64,000 bases of DNA from Halocatena pleomorpha (lineage in GTDB: Archaea > Halobacteriota > Halobacteria > Halobacteriales > Haloarculaceae), in the NCBI RefSeq assembly GCF_003862495.1, contig NZ_RRCH01000012.1:22821-86820 (forward strand), written 5' to 3'. The notes under the pieces were generated by a model that did not search any database, was not told the origin of the DNA, and saw nothing but the letters and a program-made list of their open reading frames with translations. The position numbers and the translations under genes are program-made. Shown in pieces: positions 8,526 to 17,753 of this stretch. The stretch's first letter is position 1. Every line of letters begins with the position of its first letter.

Positions 8526-9779
8526 ATGAATGGGAAAGCTGAGAGCGATCGATCAGTCCTTCTTCCGGTCAACGATTCTGGGAGCAGCGTTTCGTGTGTC
8601 CGGTCGCTCAGCAAGCACGGCGTTCATACGGTGGTCGTTTCGGAGCATCCGGATAGACCAGTGTTTGCGTCGCGGTACTGTGATGAGGTGCTCACTGTTC
8701 CCTCGCCCTACGACGATCTGATCGCGTACAAGGACGCCCTGTTGTCGGCCGCAGAGCGCCCGGACGTGTACACGATCATTCCTCATCGAGAGATGGACAG
8801 CTACGTTCTTGGGAAGTACCGAGCCGAATTCGAAGAGCACGTCGTTCCGTTGTGGCCCTCTTTCGAGAACATCCGGACCGTCCACGATGGGCTTCGAATG
8901 GTTGAGGCTGCCCGAGAAGCGGAGATCCCGATTCCCGAAACGTGGTCGTTCGAGGACGTGGTGGACTGGGACCGCGAACTGATCGTTAAACCCCGGTATT
9001 CGATTCTGACGAGCGACTACGTGAATTCACTGTCTCCGAATGATTGTGAAGGAAAAATGGAGCCGATATACGTTCCGCCCGGCACTGAACCGGATTTGAA
9101 GACGATTCAAGCAGCGATGCACACAAGTGATTGCCACGCGCCGGATCACATCCCAATCGTTCAGGAACTCATTCGAGACACACGCACTGAATACGGCTTT
9201 CGTGGACTCTGTACGGACGGCACGTCGGTGTTGACCTGCCAAAAGCGTCAAATAAGGGGAACGTCGTACGCTGGCGGTGCAAGCGCGTTTCGAAAGACCA
9301 TGCACGATCCCCGTTTAGAAGAACTCGGACGGACGTTGCTTGAACACCTCGGATGGAACGGTCTCGCTTCGGTGCAGTTCCTTCGGGACCCCGACTCTGG
9401 TGAGTATAGATTCACTGAGATCAATCCCCGTGTGTGGGCGTCGATCGAAATGGATGTGCTCGCGGGTGCTGACTTTCCGTACGCTCACTGGTTAGTGGCG
9501 ACGGACAACGCGGATCGCATTGAGTCGGATTACGAATTGGACACCGGCAACCATCTTCTCATCGGTGAACTCCAGTATCTCTGGAGCGTTCTCCGGGACG
9601 AGTATCCGCTCATCGAACCGCCGCGATTCCGCCGTGCGTTGTGGGCGGTGGTTTCCTCGTGCTACGATCAACCGCATTTCGATTTCGTCCATCTCGACGA
9701 TCCCGGTCCTTTCGTTCGCGGCGTCCTTAATCAGTTGTCGATCGGCGGTCGTCCAACAGGAGAAACCGCCGGAGAGTGA
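8526..9779 (+). CDS. ATP-grasp carboxylate-amine ligase
   Basis: 417 residues from the ATG 112 bases after the FkbM stop; an upstream extension of the frame overlaps that gene and is rejected. The N-terminal Rossmann-like part (VLLPVNDSGSSVSCVRSLSKHGVHTVVVS) is followed by an ATP-grasp core: ELIVKPRYS (~residue 155), IPIVQELIRD (~205), YRFTEINPRVWASIEMDVLAGADFPYAHW with the Mg-binding E-x-N. Such enzymes join a carboxylate to an amine using ATP. In polysaccharide loci they may attach amino acids to sugars; substrates cannot be read from the sequence. It is in line with the operon and may be co-transcribed. Confidence 0.85.
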   Translation: MNGKAESDRSVLLPVNDSGSSVSCVRSLSKHGVHTVVVSEHPDRPVFASRYCDEVLTVPSPYDDLIAYKDALLSAAERPDVYTIIPHREMDSYVLGKYRAEFEEHVVPLWPSFENIRTVHDGLRMVEAAREAEIPIPETWSFEDVVDWDRELIVKPRYSILTSDYVNSLSPNDCEGKMEPIYVPPGTEPDLKTIQAAMHTSDCHAPDHIPIVQELIRDTRTEYGFRGLCTDGTSVLTCQKRQIRGTSYAGGASAFRKTMHDPRLEELGRTLLEHLGWNGLASVQFLRDPDSGEYRFTEINPRVWASIEMDVLAGADFPYAHWLVATDNADRIESDYELDTGNHLLIGELQYLWSVLRDEYPLIEPPRFRRALWAVVSSCYDQPHFDFVHLDDPGPFVRGVLNQLSIGGRPTGETAGE

Positions 9780-9813
9780 TCGCTTGGTCCTGCTATCACC
9801 GATACCGCGCGGC

Positions 9814-11295
9814 TTACGCTTTTATTCTCAGCAGGCTTCGGAACACGTCTGCCGTCGCAATCCGGACCCGTTCGACCAATAGGAGCACCGACACGGCGTA
9901 AATCGCTGCTCCGAGGCTGATAAATACGATCGTTTCGAACGGAAGAAGCGTTGATGAGACGGGAACGAGAAACCACAGACAGGCCCCCATTATCAGGGCA
10001 GAGAGTACCTCTAAAAGGATCTCCTCTATCGGCACGGAAAACGTGAGTATCGAGCGAATGTAGCGGTACGACAACCCCGTTTTGAGAATCATCGCCCCGG
10101 TTGTCGCGAGCGCGGCACCGACCCATCCGATGGTCGTCACGGCCACGACGTTCAACACGAGGTTGACGAGAATGAACACGACGTTCGTCCGGAACATCAG
10201 ATCTGGTCGGTCAAGCGCGTTGATCACGTTTCCGAAAACCACTTCGTAGCTGTGAAACAGTCGTGAGAGGATCAAAACGGCAACGACTGTCGCCCCGACC
10301 CGATACTCCTCACCGAAGATGGCAAGGAGAGGTTCAGCAAAGATCATTCCTCCGACCACCCCCGGAATCGCAAGGATCCCGGTGTAGACAAGCGAGCGTT
10401 CGAGTAGGTCCGTTATCCGTTCGGTCTCGTCGTGGATCGAAAGCTCACTGATATTGGCGAACAACGTCGAGCTGATCGCTGAAGCGAGCAGAAAGAGCAC
10501 ACCGGTTATCTGCCAGCTGAGTTCGTACACTCCAATGAATGAGGATACGACGAACAATCCGAGAACGAGGGTGTCCGTCCAAATCCATGACTGGGTTGTC
10601 ACTGCTCCTATCCAGCTGTATTTCGCAAACTCGAACAGGCTCCGAAAATGCTGCACTGTGGGCCGTTTCAATCGGAGTTCGAGCAACAACAGCCCAACCA
10701 CGCTGGCGACCGTCTGTCCGATGACATACCCCAAGAGAACACCGAACAGTCCGTAACCAAACGAGACGAAGAGAATCCACGACATCAACTGTCCGATGGC
10801 GTACACTGATTGGAGCAATCCTGCCTGAGCGACCTTCTTTTCACCGACCAATCCGGCTTCGATCGTCTTCCGAACGAGGAAGGTGAACGATCCGGCGAAG
10901 AGGAACGGCACCACCAACCCGCTTCCGATGTAGGTGGCGATCTGCTGGTGGTAGATTGTGACACTGATGCCAACGGGGACAAATAAACCAAGGCGAACCA
11001 CTAGCGTAGCAGTGAAAAATTCGTCCCGCTCAGTCCCTTCGCTGATCCGCTTCTGGGCAGCCTCGGAGATTCCGACGTTGGTCAGCAGATCGAGTACTCG
11101 AATGACAGCGATGAATAACGAATAGATTCCGAGCACTACCGGGCTTGTGGCCACCGCGAGATAGAAGATACCCAGAAAGACCGCTACTGACAGGCCGATC
11201 CTCGTCACAAACGTTCCGAGCGACGACCGCAGTACGTTCGTATAATTCATTGTCGTTTGAGTACGGCTCCCAGACTGAGCGATGTCGTACGACAC
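9814..11295 (-). CDS. Wzx/RfbX-type lipid-linked oligosaccharide flippase
   Basis: 493 residues with about 12-14 hydrophobic helices across the whole length and the architecture of the polysaccharide transport (MATE/MVF, RfbX) family: N-terminal GTFVTRIGLSVAVFLGIFYLA, then VVLGIYSLFIAVIRVLDLLTNVGISEAAQKRISEG. It is expected to flip a polyprenyl-linked glycan to the outer face of the membrane, linking the glycosyltransferases here to surface display. A second ATG at 11250 (MNYTNVLRSS) may be the true start, removing a 15-residue polar leader. It is downstream of and co-oriented with the GT4 gene. Confidence 0.9.
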   Translation of the reverse strand: MSYDIAQSGSRTQTTMNYTNVLRSSLGTFVTRIGLSVAVFLGIFYLAVATSPVVLGIYSLFIAVIRVLDLLTNVGISEAAQKRISEGTERDEFFTATLVVRLGLFVPVGISVTIYHQQIATYIGSGLVVPFLFAGSFTFLVRKTIEAGLVGEKKVAQAGLLQSVYAIGQLMSWILFVSFGYGLFGVLLGYVIGQTVASVVGLLLLELRLKRPTVQHFRSLFEFAKYSWIGAVTTQSWIWTDTLVLGLFVVSSFIGVYELSWQITGVLFLLASAISSTLFANISELSIHDETERITDLLERSLVYTGILAIPGVVGGMIFAEPLLAIFGEEYRVGATVVAVLILSRLFHSYEVVFGNVINALDRPDLMFRTNVVFILVNLVLNVVAVTTIGWVGAALATTGAMILKTGLSYRYIRSILTFSVPIEEILLEVLSALIMGACLWFLVPVSSTLLPFETIVFISLGAAIYAVSVLLLVERVRIATADVFRSLLRIKA

Positions 11296-11526
11296 AGTGA
11301 TACCGACATTCCTGCTCTCAGCTCACTGTGTGATACGCTTAGTTGTGGAAAACCATTGTTTTGTACTCATACTGTCGTACTGCACACGGATCGATCATAA
11401 ATATAACCTCGTTAGGACGTTCCGGCGGGATGTTCTGTCATGATCGTCCGGACTTGAGTTCGTTTAACGACGAGTTATACGACGGAATCGGCTGTTTCAA
11501 ACTGTTTACAGAGGCGATGTGATCCG

Positions 11527-12696
11527 TTACTGTGTGTGATGTTCTTCGATTACGTGCTTATACACCTCGATATGGCGGTCGGCAATGTTCTCCCACGACA
11601 GTCGTTCGGCCTGTTGTGCGCTGTTGTGAGCCATCTCTGTCCGTCGCTCTTCGTTTTCGAGAAGTTCGGTGATGGCGTTTGCGAGTGCTGCCGGATCCGC
11701 AGGGGGAACGACCAACCCGGAATCTGATTCACCAACCTGCGTGGGAAAATCACCGATTGACGTGGTTACGACTGGTTTTCCGAAGGCGTAGGCTGTCGAG
11801 AGTGCACCGCTGTGACCCTTCGTGCCTTCTGTATGCGCTTCTCGATACGGTAACACGACAACCGCAGCCCGTGAAAAAAATTCACCCACAGTTTCGTTCG
11901 GGACAAAGTAGTTGTGAACCTCAAAACAGTCCCTTTCGTTCTCGATGATCCGTTTTGTTTCCGATGCGAGCCGACCATCCCCAGCGATGAGGAGCGTCAC
12001 GTCGGGAATCTCTCGTTTTACCATCCTGACCGCTTCGGCCAGCACGTCGAGACCTTTTGCTGGAAAAATGTTCCCGAAAAAGAGTATCGTTGTCGGGTTT
12101 TCAGGATGTTGCTGATAGTCATGCTCTGTAAAGAACTCATAGACGCCGTGTGGGATAACTTCGATGTCAAGTCGACTAAGCCGGCGGGCGAACGTCGTCC
12201 GTTGCTGGTCGCTGTGAACGATGATCTGATCGAGATCAGCGTCCGGAATTGCTGTGTTGAGGAGTTCTTCTGCTGCTCCCAAGGGATTCGACACCGAGGT
12301 TACCGGGGGCGGGACTTCGTGGTAAGTTACCACCGTCGGATAGGCTGCGTCTAATCGGTAGAGCTTCGTGAAGAACTTCACCTGTGGGAAGAAATCTGTG
12401 GGATCGTGAATGATGTCTGGATCATACTCCCGAATCTGTTTTAGATTTCGGTAGGACGCTAACCCTCGCAGGTTGTTTGTAACTTCAAAGTCGAGTGAAT
12501 ACATATCAGGAATAGATATGTTCATACTTCTAAATATATTGACTGTTTCGACATCCTCCGAAAAGATGTCATCTGCTGTCGTCTCTGCTGGCTTAAACAC
12601 CGTGACCTCGGCGTGACGGGCAACAGCGTTAGCGAGTTCTGCAGCGTAGTGTGGAAGTCCACCCTTGTTTTGAGAAAGCACGTACGCGATCTTCAT
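11527..12696 (-). CDS. GT4-family glycosyltransferase (GT-B fold)
   Basis: 389 residues. The N-terminal domain begins MKIAYVLSQNKGGLPHYAAELANAVA, the usual donor/acceptor-loop start. The C-terminal half has TTILFFGNIFPAKGLDVLAEAVR and VTLLIAGDGRLASET, followed by the nucleotide-sugar site EGTKGHSGALSTAYAFGKPVVTT with the conserved Glu/Gly pattern. It should transfer a sugar from a nucleotide donor in the cytoplasm. It lies upstream of the flippase on the same strand, with 231 bases between, and belongs to the same surface-glycan locus. Confidence 0.92.
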   Translation of the reverse strand: MKIAYVLSQNKGGLPHYAAELANAVARHAEVTVFKPAETTADDIFSEDVETVNIFRSMNISIPDMYSLDFEVTNNLRGLASYRNLKQIREYDPDIIHDPTDFFPQVKFFTKLYRLDAAYPTVVTYHEVPPPVTSVSNPLGAAEELLNTAIPDADLDQIIVHSDQQRTTFARRLSRLDIEVIPHGVYEFFTEHDYQQHPENPTTILFFGNIFPAKGLDVLAEAVRMVKREIPDVTLLIAGDGRLASETKRIIENERDCFEVHNYFVPNETVGEFFSRAAVVVLPYREAHTEGTKGHSGALSTAYAFGKPVVTTSIGDFPTQVGESDSGLVVPPADPAALANAITELLENEERRTEMAHNSAQQAERLSWENIADRHIEVYKHVIEEHHTQ

Positions 12697-12897
12697 GGCT
12701 CAAACGAACTCTCCAAGCGGCTTATATACTGTAGTTAGTTGGTATTTATTTGGTACAAACAGTGAATTGTTCGTCCCATTTGACAGAGCTAACCACTCGT
12801 TGAGACCCGTACTACGAGTGCATATCTATGTGTATTGCCGCTATAGCAGTGCCAATGAGAGGCAGATTCATTGGGTGCGTAAATCACTAGCATACAG

Positions 12898-13101
12898 ATG
12901 TATAAAATGATTGGGTACTATAAGTTATTACAAACTGTCCATTCCGTCCTCTTCGTCTTTCCAGGGCTAAAACCCAAGGCAGTAAAGCGAAATGTACTGA
13001 TAGTGTTGTTCTACCTTCTGGTGCTCGGTATCGGTGTCTCATTATACATCCACAGCGCGCACTTTTGGTCGATACTCTCCGTCGAAAGCTGGTTGTGGTA
13101 A
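12898..13101 (+). CDS. Possible small membrane protein
   Basis: A 67-residue frame with a basic N-terminal half and one strong hydrophobic segment (residues ~38-53). It stops 9 bases before the end of the convergent wHTH gene. An ATG three codons in is equally good. I recognise no family; the hydrophobic segment and clean boundaries are the only support, and it could be chance. Confidence 0.3.
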   Translation: MYKMIGYYKLLQTVHSVLFVFPGLKPKAVKRNVLIVLFYLLVLGIGVSLYIHSAHFWSILSVESWLW

Positions 13102-13110
13102 CGAGTAGCG

Positions 13111-13656
13111 TTAGTCGTTATCTCGGGGACGGAGCACGTCGAGATAGATCGACTCGTGACTCACTCGTTGGTACAGTGCAGAGAGACCGAGCAACGCAAA
13201 GAACAGTATCGCCCATTCTGTTGCTGAGAGCGCGGCAAACACTGGAAATCTCACGTTCGAAAGCGTGATTACTATCAATGCTACTACTCCCACAGTTAGA
13301 TAGTACGTTGCCCAAGTAACGTCATCAGCTGAAACCACTTCCATGTAAAGAGTAACTTGTTGGAACCTCTCGGCTTGTGCGACAATCTTCCGGTCAACGT
13401 GGTACTCGACAATTCCAAGCTCATCCAGCTTTGGCAAGTGGGTTTGGTGTAAGGAGTTATAGACGCTTTCTCTGATGTTCCGGGGCGGTGGTGTCTCGCC
13501 TGTTTCGACAGCTGCCACCTTTTCGGACAACTCCCGCAACGATATCGGTTTCCGTGTTTGTTGAAGTTGTTCTAGCACCCATGTCCGTCGTCTATTCCGG
13601 AGTACATCGTGGATTTCATACTTCGTGAGTTGGGGTGTCCCCTGAACGCTAGCCAT
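13111..13656 (-). CDS. Winged-helix (DUF7344-like) domain plus two membrane helices
   Basis: From ATG 13656 the protein has 181 residues; the frame is open to 13734 with two more candidate ATGs. Residues ~10-95 (YEIHDVLRNRRRTWVLEQL, ISLRELSEKVAAVE, YNSLHQTHLPKLDELGIVEY) are the wHTH pattern common in haloarchaea and, I believe, catalogued as DUF7344. Two hydrophobic segments follow (YYLTVGVVALIVITL and EWAILFFALLGLSAL). Such proteins are thought to be regulators tied to the membrane; the target is unknown. The position between the glycosyltransferase and the sulfatase hints at control of this locus, but this is guesswork. Confidence 0.72.
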   Translation of the reverse strand: MASVQGTPQLTKYEIHDVLRNRRRTWVLEQLQQTRKPISLRELSEKVAAVETGETPPPRNIRESVYNSLHQTHLPKLDELGIVEYHVDRKIVAQAERFQQVTLYMEVVSADDVTWATYYLTVGVVALIVITLSNVRFPVFAALSATEWAILFFALLGLSALYQRVSHESIYLDVLRPRDND

Positions 13657-14214
13657 CGATGCTTGTTCGTTGATTTTCATCGGCAACGTGGTGGTTAATA
13701 TTGTTTTCCGTTGTGCGCTCCTCAATCCGTTCATTCATACCGTCTGTCTCATACTAAAACGAGGGCGCCGATAGCGTCGTCTTCGTGCAGTTCGTGAACG
13801 TGTTTGTGCATATTCACTTCCACAAACGAACGATACACGTTCCATCATCGGCGTGGGTGATCTCGTGATATACACAGTGTGTCGATGACATTGGCTACTT
13901 TCCATTATATGAGTATTTGATTGTATATCTATGTAATAAGCTTTCTGCCCACTGTTAAGAATACTTATGATTATGGAAAACAACGTCGGCAAGCTAATTC
14001 TCAATATCACAAAATATAAAATAAATAATACACACAAAAATATTATCTATAATATAACAAATTAAAAACATTATATTTTAATATATTTATTTCGGGGGTT
14101 GACGATAGCCACGCTGTTTTTCTGACTGATTTCGACCCGAACCGACCACGGCAGTAGGTACGCAAGTACTACGCATGGTCTCACGGGTTCTTCGCTCGTC
14201 GTTCGGGACCGCGA
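13657..14214. other. Long AT-rich intergenic region
   Basis: About 480-560 bases with no convincing gene. The section 13900-14095 is extremely AT-rich (long runs of A/T with TATA-like words), unlike the flanking genes. It holds the promoter of the wHTH gene and lies downstream of the sulfatase. No insertion-sequence end was recognised. Confidence 0.5.
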
Positions 14215-15549
14215 TTATATTTGGGGAAGTAATTCATCGTAATCTGCAGGTGGAACAGGTCCTTCGAGCAGCGGGTCGGATGTGTTTCTCATCCAACGCA
14301 CCAACCGTCCTCGAAGTTGGTCGCGGACGTGTTCGTACTGCGGATCGTTGACCAAGTTGGTTTGCTCGTACGGATCTTCCTCAAGATCATACAGTTCTTC
14401 GTAGGGTCGTCGCCCGGATCGCAGTTGTTCGTGGACCTCACGGCCAGCCTTGCTTTTTAAGATATCGTCCGTGAAGTAGATCAATGGTAGGTGCCAGAAG
14501 TTTCTAATGTATTTGTATTGATTGGTCCGGATTGCCCGCATTGGATTGTACGTATCGTGCCAAGTCATTTCGGCAAACAAGTTATCGCGGGGGTAGTACA
14601 CCTCTTCGGTTAACAGGGGCAGGAAACTCTGTCCCTCGATCGTTTCTGGAACGTCCTCACCGAGTAGATTGAGCAAGGTGGGAAGCACGTCAACGTTACT
14701 CACGAGTTCATCACACCGTTGTCCGCTGTCGATTACGTCCGGATACCGCATGACGAGAGCAGCCTCAATACCGGTATCATAACATGTCCCTTTCGCCCGG
14801 GGGAAAGCGATCCCGTGTTCGGTCGTGAATATGACGAGCGTTTCATCAGCGAGTTGCGCCGCTTCGAGTGCGATGGTGATCGTGCCTACTGCGTCGTCGA
14901 TCGCCCGAATCATTCCGTGCATCGCGGCGATATCCTCTCTGATACCTTGTTTGTCGGGAAGATACGCTAGTGGTTCGACTTCGCTGGGATCGGCAGCCTC
15001 ATACTCCGCGTCCACGAATCCGTACAGTCCGTTGTTCTGTCTGCGGTGGGTTTCGAAAAACCCGATCGAGGCGAAAAACGGTTCCTCGAACGTGTCCTTC
15101 TCGAAGAAGACATCAATCGTGTCAGCGATATCCCGCGCCCGGTTGATTTCGTGGATCGCAGGTGAGACGGCTGGTGAGAGGCTTCCGCCGGAATGGATGT
15201 GTTTGTATCCGAGTCGATCGAGATTGTCGGTGACGTGCTGTAACCCAAACAAGTGTGTACTGTATCCGCTCTGATTTAGGTACTCTGGCAGTGTCTGCTC
15301 GTTGGGATGCAGATCCCAGTCTTCGTGAGCCAACCCCATCAGACCATTAACGTGTGGGTATCGGCCAGTCATCAAACTCCCACGGCTCGGTGAACACTGC
15401 GGGGCCGTCGCGTAGTGGTTTTCGAAGAGGACACCCTCGTTGGCGAGTGCATCGATGTTCGGCGTGTCGACATCCTGCCCGTAACAGCCGAGATACTGGC
15501 CGAGGTCGTGACAATGGATCAAAAGGATGTTCGGTGTATTGTTCGCCAT
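14215..15549 (-). CDS. Sulfatase (formylglycine-dependent)
   Basis: 444 residues. The active-site motif CSPSRGSLMTGRYP at residues 52-65 has the C-x-P-S-R consensus in which Cys is oxidised to formylglycine. The metal-site start PNILLIHCHDLGQYLGCYG and the later FTTEHGIAFPRAKGTCYDTG fit the type I sulfatase fold. Full length, no signal peptide visible, so cytoplasmic as read. Likely substrate: sulfate esters, perhaps on the surface glycan, since sulfated sugars are known in haloarchaeal S-layer glycans. The gene lies downstream of, and co-oriented with, the phosphodiesterase-like gene. Confidence 0.9.
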   Translation of the reverse strand: MANNTPNILLIHCHDLGQYLGCYGQDVDTPNIDALANEGVLFENHYATAPQCSPSRGSLMTGRYPHVNGLMGLAHEDWDLHPNEQTLPEYLNQSGYSTHLFGLQHVTDNLDRLGYKHIHSGGSLSPAVSPAIHEINRARDIADTIDVFFEKDTFEEPFFASIGFFETHRRQNNGLYGFVDAEYEAADPSEVEPLAYLPDKQGIREDIAAMHGMIRAIDDAVGTITIALEAAQLADETLVIFTTEHGIAFPRAKGTCYDTGIEAALVMRYPDVIDSGQRCDELVSNVDVLPTLLNLLGEDVPETIEGQSFLPLLTEEVYYPRDNLFAEMTWHDTYNPMRAIRTNQYKYIRNFWHLPLIYFTDDILKSKAGREVHEQLRSGRRPYEELYDLEEDPYEQTNLVNDPQYEHVRDQLRGRLVRWMRNTSDPLLEGPVPPADYDELLPQI

Positions 15550-15768
15550 TATTCCGTGTATGAGCTATGCATGATTAATGGTTATGCTGGCTTGTTCCAG
15601 CACACGGCATCTCCGGCGGACGGTACAGATACGGTGCAGAAACCCTTCTATCTTTTTCAACCACTCCGTAGTACACAGTGGGCTGGTGCCACCAGCTTTC
15701 GATTACAAGCGTATGCTTGTAACGGTCGTGTGTACGGGTTGGGACTGTCGACAGCAGCATTGACGCAG

Positions 15769-16794
15769 TTATAGATAGCCCAAATTGTCTAGCTGGCTTC
15801 TCACGTCTTCGGCTGTACGAGCTTGCGTGCCGTCGGTTCCCGCGTATTCCGATCTGAGTGCGGGTTCGTCGACGGTTGGATTGCTCGTCGTGACAGCTTC
15901 GATCACGGAACGGATGTCATAGACGGACGCCGCGCCGTCAAGGAGGTGTTTCTCGGTAGTGCCAAAAAACGCGGCGTGTGTGTGCTCTCCTTCTTGCAGA
16001 CCGTGATCAGAGACACACATCAGCCGATCGCTTTCCTGCAGGGAGTGTTTGATTTCCTCCGTCCACTTTGCGGCCATTCGGTAGGCGCGTTCTTGCCACC
16101 CTGAATCAGTTTCGGCTGCGACGGGCGCAACATGACCGATCGTATCAAGAAATCCCAACCAGACGAAGATGAGATCGTATTCGCGCTGGATGGCTGAATG
16201 GACGACGCCGAGCTTTCCTAACGCTTCGGTAGCGAGGCGCTCTTCGAGTTGAGAGAGCGATGCTGTTGGAACGGGTTGAGTGTTCCCATTGCCGGTATCT
16301 TTGATGTTGAGGAATTTTTTGAGGTGAGCGCCTCGATCGAAAACGATTCCGAGTTCGTCGTCGGCTGGCACTCGGTAGTTCGGGATCGCAACGGGGCGAG
16401 CTGTTCGCCCGTCGAACACCGTCGAGATGCCCTGTGAATCGTAGTAGTCCGCGGATTTGAAATCGAACTGCATACCTTGGTTCTGGAGCCGTCGCCCGAA
16501 CTTGGCCCGGATGCGTCGGGGAACGATCCCCTTGGCCGTTCGACTGACCGCCGCAACGGCCGGGTTCTTCCAGTCGACACCGTTTTTCGATTCGACGTGA
16601 ATCCCGTGTTCCTCCGGTGGTACTCCTGTAATGATCGACGGCCACACCTCGTAGGTGTGGGGTTCACCGAGATGCGGATTGTCGAATGTTTCGAGCTGCG
16701 AGCAATACGGCCCGAACGTTTCTGTGAGCCCGAACGTTTCGACTAATTCGTAGTCTAGAGCATCCCATCCTAGCACAATCGTCATTCCATCCAT
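15769..16794 (-). CDS. Alkaline-phosphatase-superfamily enzyme (type I phosphodiesterase / nucleotide pyrophosphatase-like)
   Basis: 341 residues. The N-terminus TIVLGWDALDYELVETFGL carries the metal-binding Asp; HTYEVWPSIITGVPPEEHGIH gives the nucleophile region with Thr/Ser; DLIFVWLGFLDTIGHVAPV and LMCVSDHGLQEGEHTHAAFFG supply the paired His/Asp metal ligands. These place it in the alkaline phosphatase superfamily beside the sulfatase, which shares the fold. The substrate is unknown. In haloarchaeal polysaccharide loci such proteins often accompany sulfatases. Confidence 0.82.
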   Translation of the reverse strand: MDGMTIVLGWDALDYELVETFGLTETFGPYCSQLETFDNPHLGEPHTYEVWPSIITGVPPEEHGIHVESKNGVDWKNPAVAAVSRTAKGIVPRRIRAKFGRRLQNQGMQFDFKSADYYDSQGISTVFDGRTARPVAIPNYRVPADDELGIVFDRGAHLKKFLNIKDTGNGNTQPVPTASLSQLEERLATEALGKLGVVHSAIQREYDLIFVWLGFLDTIGHVAPVAAETDSGWQERAYRMAAKWTEEIKHSLQESDRLMCVSDHGLQEGEHTHAAFFGTTEKHLLDGAASVYDIRSVIEAVTTSNPTVDEPALRSEYAGTDGTQARTAEDVRSQLDNLGYL

Positions 16795-17086
16795 ATCAAG
16801 ATTTGACGTATGTCTTCTATTACTCTTTGGCTTGCAGTGGCAGCTACGTTCAGCGCTATAGGCCCTGTGTCGGGCGAAAATCGGGTTCTAGTGCCCTGAT
16901 CTCGGATTCGCTGTTAGTCGTTGAGTGCCGACGGCACTCCGTCTGTTCTCCTGACTCACGCGATAGTCCTGTTTCGTCGGCTACTCGAATCAGACCTGAA
17001 AAGAGCTGTATCGCGGTTATCCTTTCTGAAACTGAGGTATTAGCCGACGAATCCTTTTGTCGGTCAACGCCGTACCCTCTGTTGTG

Positions 17087-17662
17087 ATGAACGCCCAGGC
17101 CGAGGACTCGACAAAGGATAGTATCGGTGGTAGCCTGAACTGGTTGCTCGGCGGTGCTGTCGGGGGCGTCGTCGGAGCGTTGATTTTCGGTGGACTGCTG
17201 TGGATGATTGATCCGGAAATCGTGATCGAGACCATTCCAGCCATATATGGATTATCGCCCGCCGGCCCTCTCGGATGGGTATTTCATTTGACACACGGTC
17301 TCGTTCTCGGTATCGTCTTCGGCTTTCTCGTTTCTCGATCCGTGATCTTTACTACCCTGACTGCTGATGTGGAGACAGATATCATTGCAACGACGGGTCC
17401 TCGGCTACGATTCATCGCCGCCGGAATCGTCTACGGGCTTGCTGTTTGGACCGTGCTGCCGGTGACTGCCTTGTCGATTTGGATAGCGGTCGGTGGCGTG
17501 AACGATCCTGCGTTTCCGGCGACCGCCATCGAAAGCCTTCTCGGACACGTGCTGTACGGACTCCTTCTCGGGGCACTCTTCTCGATCCTTGTCGACATAA
17601 CTCCGGAAGCCGAGGAATCTGACGCCCCGTTCAGGGAAGCCTCTGATCCACCACGGAAGTAA
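17087..17662 (+). CDS. Four-helix membrane protein of unknown function
   Basis: 191 residues from ATG 17087; an upstream start at 17057 adds ten residues. Four hydrophobic segments are spaced through the protein: LLGGAVGGVVGALIFGGLLWMI, WVFHLTHGLVLGIVFGFLV, FIAAGIVYGLAVWTVLPVTAL and LLGHVLYGLLLGALFSILV, with a short acidic tail. The H-x-x-H/G pattern in helix 2 and GHVLYG in helix 4 recur in haloarchaeal conserved membrane proteins. No enzymatic motif. Monocistronic, convergent with the UspA gene. Confidence 0.7.
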   Translation: MNAQAEDSTKDSIGGSLNWLLGGAVGGVVGALIFGGLLWMIDPEIVIETIPAIYGLSPAGPLGWVFHLTHGLVLGIVFGFLVSRSVIFTTLTADVETDIIATTGPRLRFIAAGIVYGLAVWTVLPVTALSIWIAVGGVNDPAFPATAIESLLGHVLYGLLLGALFSILVDITPEAEESDAPFREASDPPRK

Positions 17663-17753
17663 CAGTCGGGTCTGCCGTGACGATTGGTATCAGTTATACA
17701 TGGTTTCGGTCTTTTCTCTGCGGACTGTTTCGACGGAGACGACCGATGGGCGG

